Part shown: positions 8,686 to 19,399 of the stretch, piece by piece
Position numbering within the stretch: position 1 is the stretch's first letter
How the letters are laid out: every line of letters begins with the position of its first letter
Origin: Coccinella septempunctata
Lineage: Eukaryota > Arthropoda > Insecta > Coleoptera > Coccinellidae
Direction of reading: 5' to 3'
NCBI RefSeq assembly: GCF_907165205.1
Contig: NC_058198.1
Location: 17,089,001-17,153,000, forward strand
DNA: 64,000 nt
The notes under the pieces: model-generated
What the model was told of the DNA's origin: nothing
Database searches by the model: none
What the model saw: only the letters and a program-made list of their open reading frames with translations
Position numbers and translations under genes: made by a program

Positions 8686-11600
8686 ATGTTCAATCAAGAA
8701 GAGATGATCGAGATGGACCAATCCGATGCAAGCGAAAGGTCAACGATGGGAGTACCAGAAAATATTTTTGCAATGCTCACGAACACCAATTTCGTGAAGA
8801 TGTTGGCAGAGCAAATAAACAACTTGAATCCTCCGGCAACGTCAACAGGAAGCACAGTATCAGAACAATCTGTGGAGAAGGTCAATATACCCACCTTCAT
8901 AATACCTCAATTTGAGACCAGCGACAAGCTGAGGGGTCATTCCAATTTCCGTTCATGGAAACAAAGAGTCGAACGTGACATCAGGGCCCTAGGAAGATCC
9001 CAATTTCTACTGCACAACATGGGTGGACCAGAGTGTAACATGAGCGTAGAAGAGAAAAACATGTACAACGCTCAAGTGCTACAATACTTGGAAGCATCTT
9101 TGCAGCACGCTCCCAGAGCTGTAATAGAAAGCGAAGAATCGGCAGCTGAAGCCTTCAAAAAACTTATCCAAATGTTCGGCAAAAATGATGTCCAAAAAAT
9201 GGTGGAAGTTTTGGACAATTTTGGAAAAATTACATTTTACCCGAAGATGAACCCGGTGAACTTCATCTCACAATTCGAAAAAGGAGTTCAAGAATTCAAG
9301 GAACTGGGCTTTCCGTTGGACCCGAAGATCATAGTGGGATATTTTCTACATAAAATCAAGGATGCTAATGGTTTCTTGGCGTTTTTCACCACAATGGCTA
9401 CACTACCAGAGGAAACGAGGACGTACGAGTTCGTAAAGAATGCCTTTCTGGAGGTGGCGAATAGCCAATATTTTAAGGAAGCAGAAAACAGTATGTATAA
9501 GAATGAATCAAATGATAGTTTGGATATTTGTTCCGAGTGTTTTGGTATTACGGGTGAGAATCTCAATACTGAGATCAATGAAGTGTATACTGTATGCTCT
9601 TTTTGTATTGATGATCCCATTGGAGAATGTACTTTTGCTAATCCTAATTCAGTTTCAGTGCTCTGCATCAAATGTGGTAAGAGAGATGATAATAATTGTT
9701 GTGATTTTTGTTTAGAGAATAGGTCTGATCGAACAAACAGGGATGGTTCAAAGAAAGAGAAATATCAAGCTAAGAGGTCTCCTTATTTTAAAGAGAAAAG
9801 GGCAGAAAAGAGTCCTTACACACTGGATCAGTTGGAGAAAATCAAGAAAATGACACCAGCTGAAAAGCGTGAGGCAAGTTGCAGAAAATGTGGTTTGATG
9901 TTCCACAAGTCAAACACGGAAACATCGGAAACTGAAAGCACTATGTCAATGGGTCAGGGAACACTTCCATTACTAGTACAGTTTGGAAAAAGTTCGCACA
10001 TTGTACATCTAGCTAATGTTCAGTATGTCCCCGAAGTAAGGGATAATATTCTCAGTGTCCGTGCATTTAATATTCAGTTTGGGACAAGTCTTGTGCTAAA
10101 TGCTAATAATGGATTTATTTTATCTAGAAAATTAAGAAGAAAGATCTCCCTGCTCTTTGTATCGGATGGCGTTTATCGAATTTCAGCAAGAGTCAATCCT
10201 GGTGATACAAGTAGTATCAACAAAATTAATGTAAATAAAGTAGAAAGTATAAATAAACAGTTAAGTTCGAAAGATAATTCTAGTTTTAAAATGAAACTCT
10301 CAGTTATCAAACTCAATAAGAAAGTCAATAATAGTAGAAGAGAAACACGAAAATTACGTAAAAGATTTACTCGTAATCAGTTAAAAATGTTGGCTCAGGA
10401 AGGTAGTATGTGGCATCGTAGAATGGGTCATATATCATCTTCTTACTTAGGAAAATTACCTAATGTTGTTCAAGGAGTTAAAGAACTCACGTATAATCTC
10501 AGTACTGGTAATTTTACAATTTGTTCTAAAGCAAAAATGACCAGAAAAACATGTGCAAAAGAAAGAGATCGAGCCACTAGAGCTTGTGAAATTCTTCATT
10601 CAGATCTATTAACTGTCAATCCGCCAACACATTACACTAAGAAAAAGTATATTTTAATTGTTCTAGATGATTATTCAAGATATGCACAAATTTTCCTGAT
10701 GAAACAAAAGTCTGAAACTTTCAAGTTTTTGAAGTCTGCTTTGAACTATCTCCAGTCATTATTTCCTAGTCCTGGTCAATTCAGAAAATTACGTTGTGAT
10801 AATGGAACAGAGTTTATCAGCGAATCTTGTCAACAAGTTCTCGATCAGTTTGGTATTCAAATTCAGTTAGCAGAACCTTATCAACATGAGCATAATGGAA
10901 CTGCTGAAAGGTTCAATAGAACACTCCAAGAAAGGGCTAGAGCCTTGTTATTTGAATCAGGCTTTCCAAATACTTTCTGGGGTTTTGCATTTTCGACTGC
11001 TTGCTATCTATACAATCGTACGCCTCATTCATCATTAGACTTTCTGACTCCATATGAAAAACTCTATGGAAAACAAGCCGATCTGCAAAATATAAGAATT
11101 TTCGGTTCACAGGCAGAAGTTAGAAAGGAAAATGTTCCAAAAGGTAAAAAGTTGAATGCAAGATCCAGCACAATGTATTTAATAGGATATACCGATACTG
11201 GCTATTTGTTGTATGATCCTAAAACCTGTAAGACTATTACATCTTGTAATGTTCTAATAAATGAAGAGTTGACCTACAAGTCATATGAATCAAAGTTATC
11301 AGTTCCAAGTGATGAATTAACAGTTTCGTCTGAATCTGTTGAGTCCAGTGAGAATGTTTCTGTTACGCCCTCTGTAGGCAATTCTGTTGCGTCCATTACG
11401 GACATATCTGTTGTGCCACCTACTGGCAATTCTGTTGTATCAGTTGCAAACAATCCTGTTGAAATGAACTCAGTTGAACAAAACTCTGATTCTGTAAGAA
11501 CTACAAGTCCAGTACAGAGTAGCTCCAACAATTCTGTTGATAAAACAAGTGCTACAAATATGTTAGAAAATGTTTCAGTTAGCTCTCAGATAAATAATGA

Positions 11601-13260
11601 GATAGAATATGAAGAAATATCCCAGCTAGATGATTTTGATGGCAATGAAACCAGTGGACTTTATATGCCGCAAATTTCAGTTAATGCCACAATTTTGAAT
11701 CCATTTGGTTTTGTATATGATACAAAAATCTATCAAACGAGTAGAACACCTCAAACATATCTGGAAGCAATGACATGTTCAGAAAGTAGCAAATGGATTA
11801 CTGCCATTCAGTCCGAACTTGAAGCTATAAACCAACATGAAGTTTGGGAAATTGTGGAAAGAAAACAAGGTAAGAAAAGTATTCCGTTGAAATGGGTATT
11901 TACAGTTAAGGACAATGGTGTGTGTAAGGCTCGTTTAGTTGTTGTAGGATGCAAAGATACTGAAAAGTATACTCCTGAGGAAACTGCATCTCCTACACCA
12001 GCTCTATCAGTTGTTAAATTATTATTTGCTTTGTCAGTTTCTAGGAATTGGCATGTTGAACAGTTGGATGTCAAAACAGCATTTCTTCAAGGTGAAATTG
12101 ATCGACCAAAATATGTAAGTGTTCCTGAAGGAATCAATCTTGATAAATCAAAGGTAATATTGAAGTTACGAAAAGCTCTTTATGGATTATCTATAGCACC
12201 GAAATGTTGGTTTATGACACTTCATAATTTTCTGAAGGATTCTGGTTTTGAATCAAATTTACGAGAACCATGTTTATATAAGAAAAAGGAAGATAGTAAT
12301 ATCATTTTGATTTTAGTATATGTTGATGATCTATTAATTACAGGTAGTTGTAGAAACCTTATTCAGGAAAATGTGAATATGTTGAAGTCACGTTTTAAGG
12401 TAAAACAATTTGGCTTTCCTACAAAATTTCTTGGTTTGGAAATCACTAGATCAGAAAATCAGTTGTTTCTTCATCAAACACAGTTTGTTAATGAAATGTT
12501 GAAAGAATTTCGAATGGAAAACTCAAATTCAGTTGACACTCCTTTAGTTCCTCAAGGAAATCATAAAGTTCCGGAAGTAACGAATGAAGCAGATTTTCCG
12601 TATAAGAAAGCTATAGGTTCCCTACTGTATTTAAGTATGTTCACAAGACCTGATATATCCTTTGCCGTAGGTTATTTGGCTAGATTCCAAGCTAATCCAC
12701 AGCAGTATCATTGGACATTAGTTAAAAGAGTTTTCAGGTATTTGAAAGGTACAAGTCAGTTAGGTCTAAAATTCACAGTAGGATCTCCAATTTTGTCATG
12801 TTATTGTGATGCAGATTTTTCAGGTGATAAGTGTGGTCAAAAGTCGACCACAGGCTTTGTGATTTTTGCATTTGGTAATCCTGTTGTATGGTGCTCAAAA
12901 CTTCAATCAACAATAGCACAAAGTTCAGCAGAAGCGGAATTTATTGCACTTACTCATGCTACTAATGAAATTCTATTTTTAGCACAATTATTAGAAGAGA
13001 CTGTGGGTCTCAGAGCATTTCCAGTTAATATATATGAAGACAATGAAGCAGCAAGACGTAACTGTCTGGCTAGCACAAGTAAAAGCCGCTTGAAGTATGT
13101 GGAACGTAAATATTTATTGATTCGTCAACACGTAAGAGATAAGAAAATTAATATTGTGAAGATCAATACCAATGATCAGATTGCTGACATTCTAACAAAA
13201 CCATTGAATGCAGCAAAGCTCACTAAGTTTCGTGATCACCTTGTATTCTATGAGGTTTGA
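8686..13260 (+). CDS. Copia Gag-Pol polyprotein (protease active site missing)
   Basis: 1,524 residues from the first in-frame ATG (8686); the open frame upstream to 8581 has no ATG. Gag: residues 1-400, with an unusual Cys-rich stretch (about 280-345) and a zinc-knuckle start CRKCGLMFHK (399-408). That knuckle breaks off and runs straight into the second half of a Copia protease (LANVQYVPEVRDNILSV); the D-S/T-G active-site segment is absent. Integrase: WHRRMGH near 576, then catalytic Asp640, Asp705 and Glu741, a classic D-x35-E. RT: motif A LDVKTAFLQG, YVDD at 1212-1215. RNase H: CDADFSG (Asp1375), SSAEAEF, then EDNEAA. In the integrase zinc finger the CxxC reads FTIC, so its first Cys is missing. 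Otherwise the frame is fully open. Confidence 0.95.
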   Translation: MFNQEEMIEMDQSDASERSTMGVPENIFAMLTNTNFVKMLAEQINNLNPPATSTGSTVSEQSVEKVNIPTFIIPQFETSDKLRGHSNFRSWKQRVERDIRALGRSQFLLHNMGGPECNMSVEEKNMYNAQVLQYLEASLQHAPRAVIESEESAAEAFKKLIQMFGKNDVQKMVEVLDNFGKITFYPKMNPVNFISQFEKGVQEFKELGFPLDPKIIVGYFLHKIKDANGFLAFFTTMATLPEETRTYEFVKNAFLEVANSQYFKEAENSMYKNESNDSLDICSECFGITGENLNTEINEVYTVCSFCIDDPIGECTFANPNSVSVLCIKCGKRDDNNCCDFCLENRSDRTNRDGSKKEKYQAKRSPYFKEKRAEKSPYTLDQLEKIKKMTPAEKREASCRKCGLMFHKSNTETSETESTMSMGQGTLPLLVQFGKSSHIVHLANVQYVPEVRDNILSVRAFNIQFGTSLVLNANNGFILSRKLRRKISLLFVSDGVYRISARVNPGDTSSINKINVNKVESINKQLSSKDNSSFKMKLSVIKLNKKVNNSRRETRKLRKRFTRNQLKMLAQEGSMWHRRMGHISSSYLGKLPNVVQGVKELTYNLSTGNFTICSKAKMTRKTCAKERDRATRACEILHSDLLTVNPPTHYTKKKYILIVLDDYSRYAQIFLMKQKSETFKFLKSALNYLQSLFPSPGQFRKLRCDNGTEFISESCQQVLDQFGIQIQLAEPYQHEHNGTAERFNRTLQERARALLFESGFPNTFWGFAFSTACYLYNRTPHSSLDFLTPYEKLYGKQADLQNIRIFGSQAEVRKENVPKGKKLNARSSTMYLIGYTDTGYLLYDPKTCKTITSCNVLINEELTYKSYESKLSVPSDELTVSSESVESSENVSVTPSVGNSVASITDISVVPPTGNSVVSVANNPVEMNSVEQNSDSVRTTSPVQSSSNNSVDKTSATNMLENVSVSSQINNEIEYEEISQLDDFDGNETSGLYMPQISVNATILNPFGFVYDTKIYQTSRTPQTYLEAMTCSESSKWITAIQSELEAINQHEVWEIVERKQGKKSIPLKWVFTVKDNGVCKARLVVVGCKDTEKYTPEETASPTPALSVVKLLFALSVSRNWHVEQLDVKTAFLQGEIDRPKYVSVPEGINLDKSKVILKLRKALYGLSIAPKCWFMTLHNFLKDSGFESNLREPCLYKKKEDSNIILILVYVDDLLITGSCRNLIQENVNMLKSRFKVKQFGFPTKFLGLEITRSENQLFLHQTQFVNEMLKEFRMENSNSVDTPLVPQGNHKVPEVTNEADFPYKKAIGSLLYLSMFTRPDISFAVGYLARFQANPQQYHWTLVKRVFRYLKGTSQLGLKFTVGSPILSCYCDADFSGDKCGQKSTTGFVIFAFGNPVVWCSKLQSTIAQSSAEAEFIALTHATNEILFLAQLLEETVGLRAFPVNIYEDNEAARRNCLASTSKSRLKYVERKYLLIRQHVRDKKINIVKINTNDQIADILTKPLNAAKLTKFRDHLVFYEV

Positions 13261-13513
13261 TTTGCATGAAAATATCCAATCCAAGCATAAGATGATAACC
13301 AAGTAATAAGTCATAATGATTCAATATTATAGGAAGAAACTGAGAAAAGTCAACGACAAACTCAAAACATGCTCTGTTTGATCAAACATTTCATAAGTAA
13401 TATTAATTCTTTTCTTTTCAGTCATTATGTATACCTTATCTGAGTAGTGTTATAAATGGTCTTTGATCTAAAACATACTCTGATAATGAATTCTGTTGTT
13501 TATCTTAGTATCT

Positions 13514-14021
13514 TGAAAGGATCTTCGATCCCTTAGGTACTTTGGTAATATGTCTGTTGAGTGTTTTATCTGTATATTGTGGAAAGGTTCTTCGTTCCTG
13601 GAAACATAATCTGATAATACTCAAAATTTGTTGTATATTTGTTCGAGTTATATTGGAAGGGTCTTCGGTCCCTGGAGATATACTTTAATGAATATACATG
13701 TTGAAGTGTTCATTTGAGACATGTAGGAAGGGTCTCCGGTCCCTGGATACATACTCTTACGAATACTAGTGTCTTGATTTGGAAGGGTCTCCGGTTTCTG
13801 GAAATGATAGATGCGAAATCCAAAATTCTGACCACATGTGTGTAATGAATTAATCATGTTAGTCTGATATGATGGAACATACTATGTATGTGATCAGTCA
13901 TGTCATTTATATGTTGATCTACTATGGGATATGCATGCATTATGGCATATGTATCTGTTGATCAGTTTCAGTTGATATGATGGTATAATATCACTTGTGG
14001 GAAGGGTCTCCGGTCCCTGGA
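13514..14021 (+). repeat. Array of short hairpins (GGGTC-UNCG-GTCCC type) downstream of Copia pol
   Basis: Six related 20-24-bp units start near 13514, 13581, 13654, 13726, 13781 and 13999, of the form GAAGGGTCTTCGGTCCCTGG or GAAGGGTCTCCGGTCCCTGG. A degenerate seventh may lie near 13457. As RNA the centre folds to a short stem closed by C(UUCG)G or C(UCCG)G, both of the UNCG class. One unit, GGATCTTCGATCC, keeps pairing by compensating changes. The units lie in the 1,028-bp non-coding stretch between the stop codon and the 3' LTR. Confidence 0.75.
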
Positions 14022-14279
14022 CACAATGTATTGATACCATAACAAATATGAAGGACAGTTGGTTCGCTATAAGGAACCCTATTCCATTGCCTCACAGCAA
14101 CAGCTCTGTATGGTTCCACTGACAATCCTGTTGTAGGTTTAAGGCTTGATTTATATAAATTCAAATAAAATACTATCTACTATTGTATACTTTATATATA
14201 TTCTATATTTCTTAGTTTATCGAAGTCAGTTAAATGGAACTTTCAGTTTTCTGTTGATTAGTTGTCAGGTCCTCAGTTT

Positions 14280-14288
14280 GGGAGGGGG
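14280..14288 (+). promoter_or_regulatory. Copia polypurine tract
   Basis: GGGAGGGGG lies immediately before the 3' LTR; it would prime plus-strand synthesis. Confidence 0.85.
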
Positions 14289-14588
14289 TGTTGAAGTAAG
14301 AACTGCTGGCCAAAGTTGATTTGGGACCAGTCCACTTCTATAAAGCAACCTGCTGACAACTAATATTATGTTCGGCCTAATGCGCATGCGCAACTAAGTT
14401 AGGTACACGTGCTATTAATGGTGCAGAAGCCAGTTCTGTCGGGAATGCGAATAGATAAAGGCTACTCTCACTATTAATAGTTTCAAGCGACCATCGGCCA
14501 TTTTGTATTATTCACCAGTGTGTTAATATATCTTTAAATAAACTTTGTTAAAACCGTCTCATCAGTTTCAAAAGTATCCACCCTCTCA
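14289..14588 (+). repeat. Copia 3' LTR
   Basis: 300 bp, same as the 5' LTR. The duplicated target TTATC follows at 14589-14593. Its minus strand extends the open frame of PLE-B into the LTR for about 17 residues; that tail is not Penelope protein. Confidence 0.97.
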
Positions 14589-14593
14589 TTATC

Positions 14594-16586
14594 ATTACTG
14601 GCTGAAGGCTCTTCCAATCCCGGTGTGACATACTCCCGTTGTTGTTTTCTTTTGTACTCGTTAATTATGGTCTTGATGTAGTGAAGTGGATAGTTGTTCC
14701 TTCGTAATATTTTCGTGACCTTATCTAAATTTTGTGGTATGAACCTCTCATTGCTGAGTGATACAGCTCTGTTGACCAGATTGAACGCCACATTTCTCTT
14801 TTGGCTATAACTGTGGTTAGACAAGTAGTTAATACATCTGCCCGAATGTGTGGGCTTGGTATACCAGTTGGTGATAAGTTTATTGTTTTCCCTTACAATA
14901 AGTAGGTCCAAAAATGGAATGCTGCAATCTTTTTCCATTTCAAGGGTGAATCTTATTTTCTGATGATAGGAATTGAACACACTTACTGTTGTTTCTATCT
15001 GTGATTTCGGTACAAGAAGAAGTGTATCGTCCACATACAACTTTATTAACGGAATTACGAAATTCAAAGTAGATACTACATAACGGAATAGAGCGTGCAT
15101 GACTATATCAGAAAATGATGGGCTCTCCGGTGCGCCCATCACTGTGCCATCCCTTTGTTTAAAAAATCTTCCACAGAATACGAAATAGCCCCCATCAAAA
15201 CACAAGTCAACCAGCTGCAGGAACTCCTGTTTTTCAAGGACTGTAAAATTTCTAATGTAGTGCCAGTTCTGTGTCAACGCTGTCTTCACCAAACTTTTAG
15301 GAATGTTCGTAAACAAAGATACCACGTCCAGAGATATGAGCACATAATCATCTGGTACCTCGATCAGTCTCAGCTCCTCCACCAAAGTATGCGAGTTCTT
15401 GACATTATATACTGACGTGGAAAGAACACCATTAAGGATGGTGTGTATGTATCTTCCTATCTTATGAGTGGGTGAATTGATACAACTAACTATAGGTCTG
15501 AGTTTTAACCCTTCTTTGTGTGTTTTCCTGAGAAAATAGATCTTGGGGGAGACGCTATTGTGAGAAATAAGTGATTTATAATCGGCCTCTGATATCTTTC
15601 CATCACTTTTTAGAATTTTCAAAAATTTGTTCACTCTGTCCTGCAACCTCTTGGTGGGGTCAACAGTCACTATTAGGTACGTCATCTCATCACTCAACAT
15701 ATTTTCGGCTTCATTCATGTACTCGTCTCTGTACATCAATACAGTACTGTTGCCCTTATCTGATGCGCAAATAATAATCTCTGGATGGTCTCTAACAAAT
15801 TTCGTTGTGGCAGAGTAGTGCCCTGCTAGGGGGTCACTTCGTTGTCCTCTATTTCTTAAAAAATTATTGATTATTCCCACACCTAGCTCTAATTGAGTTT
15901 CTTTCAACCTCACTATCGGTAATGTTCTGGGTGAAATGTTCTATGTCCTTAATGAGCTCCAACTTAGGTATCTGCTTAGGGATAATACCATGCTTAGGGC
16001 CCAAACTTAGAGTGGATTTTACCTCTTGGGGTATATCAACAGTTGTATAGATCATGATAAAAGTATCAGACTCCATGATGGTAAAGGGCTGTACCTGTGC
16101 CCCCTCCAATCTACTCAGCTTTCTGACATTTCTAGACTTTGTTTCATGAAAAGTGGAAAGAAAAACACTCTCCGCCAAATTCCTAACACCGATGAATGTT
16201 GTAGGATCCAACAAACTCTGCAAGACCTGGATGACCACTTTTATGGAGTTTTCGGTTCTTGTCTTCTTCCACAGTGAAATCTTGATCTCAATATTAAGAA
16301 TAGACTTGCGAAATCTGTTCATACACTTTTCAACCAACTTCGTGTAGGGATGCTCCCCTATCTGCAAGGTGTGAACCTGCCTTATATTACCGATTATATG
16401 TTCGGGAAAAACATGCCTCCCTCTACATTGTAACAAGAAAACAACTCTATTTTTTAACGATGCCAGTTTTTTGTTCAAGTTCACAAAGGCTTTACATCTA
16501 CGGCAAACGTCCCCACCATATATCTCCCTGATGTTGTGGAATAATCCCCCCGGTGACATATTAATAGTATTTGCATCCATGTTCAT
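14594..16586 (-). pseudogene. PLE-B: Penelope-like reverse transcriptase (frameshifted, split by Copia)
   Basis: The most complete Penelope RT here. From ATG 16586: N-terminal C..C segment, then the RT with KLRPIVSCINSPTHKIGRYI (RT2-like), LISLDVVSLFTNIP (motif A Asp), GTVMGAPESPSFSD (motif B), LYVDDTLLLV (motif C) and SIPFLDLLI. A 2-bp deletion near 15,880 (CACACC where PLE-A and PLE-C have CACACACC) breaks the frame between the N-terminal part and the RT core. Against the other copies there is also an 18-bp insertion of six codons near 15,980-16,000 bounded by GCTTAGGG repeats. Copia separates the RT from the GIY-YIG domain at 7,728-8,211. Confidence 0.9.
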
Positions 16587-16950
16587 CAAACTGAAGAAAG
16601 ATAGCAGGAATTTGGACACTTATTATTCAAAAATTTTATTCAAAATTTGCCGACGTTTCGGAGAAGCATTTCTCCTTTCTCAAGGCTGTGGGAAACAAGT
16701 AAATATTAACGTTTAACATAGGAGACGAAAGCCATGACAAAGCACTCACCTTATTTTATTCTATTTAAAGAAGAAATTTTTGAATCGTCAAACATGAGAA
16801 AAATAAGTTGGACATTCGCCAGATATTGTCACAAAATTGTTGATCTAGAAAGATTTTTTGTTGAGTTCTGTTACATGGGTAAATTTGAAGACTATTATAA
16901 GAGTCGAGGTTAAAAAGGGGACTAACACAGAATACATTTTCTTTTTCTTT
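16587..16950 (-). repeat. Penelope pseudo-LTR upstream of PLE-B
   Basis: Same sequence as 7,266-7,727 and the complement of 17,430-17,765. It includes the hairpin motif at 16,649-16,685 (minus). It forms an inverted repeat with the PLE-C leader across a ~0.5-kb spacer, the head-to-head form in which Penelope copies are often found. Confidence 0.7.
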
Positions 16951-16954
16951 TTTT

Positions 16955-17086
16955 AGTCACAGGAGGGCACACAGTCGCAACTAGCACTAAGAAGTTACAA
17001 GTCTGTTCGATTTTTTTTTTTTTTCTTCTTCTTCTTTTTGTAGATTTATTCCCGGTAACGGGATACAGCAATGAATGAATGAATGA
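16955..17086 (+). mobile_element. Short LINE-type 3' tail with (TGAA)n end
   Basis: A ~130-bp piece not shared with the other Penelope copies: a pyrimidine-rich tract, GATTTATTCCCGGTAACGGG, and an (AATG)n run at the 3' end. This looks like a severely 5'-truncated LINE 3' end, of unknown family. It sits at the junction between PLE-B and the inverted Penelope fragment. Confidence 0.45.
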
Positions 17087-17302
17087 ATGAAAAGTACACA
17101 GAGGACAGCACTAGCCACACATGCAATAGTGAATTCACATAGTTTTGACTTCTCGAATGTTTCCATATTGGACAAAGAATCAGGCTATAATAGAAGACTC
17201 AATAGTGAAATGATACACATACAAAGACAGTGCACGGTGAATTTTAGAGAGGACACGCAAGACTTAAGCTCGATGTACCATAGCCTCATAGCTAACATGT
17301 AG
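17087..17302 (+). pseudogene. Penelope GIY-YIG domain, C-terminal fragment
   Basis: Encodes the last ~60 residues of the Penelope nuclease (from the STQRTA region to SLIANM, including RRLNSEMIHI). It matches PLE-B 7,728-7,930 but with a 9-bp insertion. The GIY-YIG core itself is absent. It is the tail of an upstream, 5'-truncated Penelope unit in tandem with PLE-C. Confidence 0.85.
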
Positions 17303-17765
17303 TTTTGCTCGGTTTGTTAACAACTTTGTGCAATGTTCTGTTTGTTTTATCTTAGCATAGATGGCGTTGACAGCTGTGACATACCACTAACCCAGAGAAA
17401 AAAAGAAAAAGAAAATGTATTCTGTGTTAGTCCCCTTTTTAACCTCGACTCTTATAATAGTCTTCAAATTTACCCATGTAACAGAACTCAACAAAAAATC
17501 TTTCTAGATCAACAATTTTGTGACAATATCTGGCGAATGTCCAACTTATTTTTCTCATGTTTGACGATTCAAAAATTTCTTCTTTAAATAGAATAAAATA
17601 AGGTGAGTGCTTTGTCATGGCTTTCGTCTCCTATGTTAAACGTTAATGTTTACTTGTTTCCCACAGCCTTGAGAAAGGAGAAATGCTTCTCCGAAACGTC
17701 GGCAAATTTTGAATAAAATTTTTGAATAATAAGTGTCCAAATTCCTGCTATCTTTCTTCAGTTTG
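17303..17765 (+). repeat. Penelope pseudo-LTR upstream of PLE-C
   Basis: Links the nuclease fragment to the PLE-C start. The hairpin motif is at 17,667-17,703: CCTTGAGAAAGG, stem GAGAA/TTCTC, then CCGAAACGTCGG. The complementary segment is 7,266-7,727. Confidence 0.7.
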
Positions 17766-18866
17766 ATGAACATGGATGCAAATACTATTAATATGTCACC
17801 GGGGGGATTATTCCACAACATCAGGGAGATATATGGTGGGGACGTTTGCCGTAGATGTAAAGCCTTTGTGAACTTGAACAAAAAACTGGCATCGTTAAAA
17901 AATAGAGTTGTTTTCTTGTTACAATGTAGAGGGAGGCATGTTTTTCCCGAACATATAATCGGTAATATAAGGCAGGTTCACACCTTGCAGATAGAGGAGC
18001 ATCCCAACACGAAGTTGGTTGAAAAGTGTATGAACAGATTTCGCAAGTCTATTCTTAATATTGAGATCAAGATTTCACTGTGGAAGAAGACAAGAACCGA
18101 AAACTCCATAAAAGTGGTCATCCAGGTCTTGCAGAGTTTGTTGGATCCTACAACATTCATCGGTGTTAGGAATTTGGCGGAGAGTGTTTTTCTTTCCACT
18201 TTTCATGAAACAAAGTCTAGAAATGTCAGAAAGCTGAGTAGATTGGAGGGGGCACAGGTACAGCCCTTTACCATCATGGAGTCTGATACTTTTATCATGA
18301 ACTATACAACTGTTGATATACCCCAGGAGGTAAAATCCACTCTAAGTTTGGGCCCTAAGCAGATACCTAAGTTGGAGCTCATTAAGGACATAGAACATTT
18401 CACCCAGAACATTACCGATAGTGAGGTTGAAAGAAACTCAATTAGAGCTAGGTGTGTGGGAATAATCAATAATTTTTTAAGAAATAGAGGACAACGAAGT
18501 GACCCCCTAGCAGGGCACTACTCTGGCACAACGAAATTTGTTAGAGACCATCCAGAGAATATTATTTGCGCATCAGATAAGGGCAACAGTACTGTATTGA
18601 TGTACAAAGACGAGTACATGAATGAAGCCGAAAATATGTTGAGTGATGAGATGACGTACCTAATAGTGACTGTTGACCCCACCAAGAGGTTGCAGGACAG
18701 AGTGAACAAATTTTTGAAAATTCTAAAAAGTGATGGAAAGATATCAGAGGCCGATTATAAATCACTTATTTCTCACAATAGCGTCTCCCCCAAGATCTAT
18801 TTTCTCAGGAAAACACACAAAGAAGTTAGGTCAGGTATTCTTGTTTTTAGATATAAGTTTCTTTAA
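17766..18866 (+). pseudogene. PLE-C: Penelope-like RT, N-terminal part only
   Basis: From ATG 17766 it encodes the same N-terminal Penelope segment as PLE-A with a few substitutions (GQRSD, YFLRKTHKE visible). It stops being Penelope at the same base as PLE-A: after KTHKE it enters the LINE-B 3' end (18,825) and terminates at 18,866. No RT catalytic motif is present. The shared breakpoint shows PLE-A and PLE-C are copies of one rearranged locus, now in inverted orientation. Confidence 0.85.
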
Positions 18867-18990
18867 TAGATTATTTCTGGTTGGCAGGAAGAAATTGCAT
18901 GGCGATATGTCCACCTTTTGCACAATTCTATAAAAATGTATGAAACTTGTTTTAATGCAATAAAGAGTTCAATAATAATAATAATAATAA
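18825..18990 (+). mobile_element. LINE-B 3' end, truncated fragment
   Basis: Mirror of 6,038-6,206: starts GTTAGGTCAGG, has AATAAAG, ends in (AAT)n, then passes into block X at TTTCCGTATAATTCCCC. The same passage occurs after the long LINE-B at 53,130. Confidence 0.85.
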
Positions 18991-19362
18991 TTTCCGTATA
19001 ATTCCCCATTTTGAAAAACGTTAGCAGAATATTCCGTATCCAGGAATACCTTGTCAATTTTGGGCATAGTAAGGATAAGATCATAATTCGACTTAAATAG
19101 AGGTTTTCATTTAAACAAATTTTTTTCGATGAAAGTACGAAACGAAAGAATTTTTTGGTGGATATGCTGTTAAAAATACATTAAGACTTCGACAACAATT
19201 CCTGAATGTTGCACCATTCTATCGTTAAAGCATACTGAAAGTTGGAAATCTTGGAAAATTCAATGTCATGTCACCAGAGTCACATGTTACTCGATGGGGA
19301 ATCCATGCCGTTTTTTAAGAAACCAAGTTTTTAGCTCTTATAATATGAGAATATTTCATTTT

Positions 19363-19399
<37 letters not shown>

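Larger units (their letters stand above)
8217..14588 (+). mobile_element. Copia (Ty1/copia) LTR retrotransposon, complete and recent
   Basis: A complete 6,372-bp element inserted into PLE-B in the opposite orientation. It has two 300-bp LTRs that look identical by eye (TG...CA), a TTATC target duplication at 8212-8216 and 14589-14593, a primer binding site just inside the 5' LTR, a polypurine tract just before the 3' LTR, and one long open frame in the order gag, protease remnant, integrase, RT, RNase H. Integrase before RT defines Copia. Identical LTRs mean a very young insertion, yet the protease active-site segment is absent (see the CDS), so it may depend on help from relatives. Confidence 0.97.

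Noticed and set aside
14534..14593. C-terminal tail of the PLE-B RT frame (ERVDTFETDETV)
   Set aside because: This is Copia LTR read on the minus strand; Penelope sequence ends at the target duplication.
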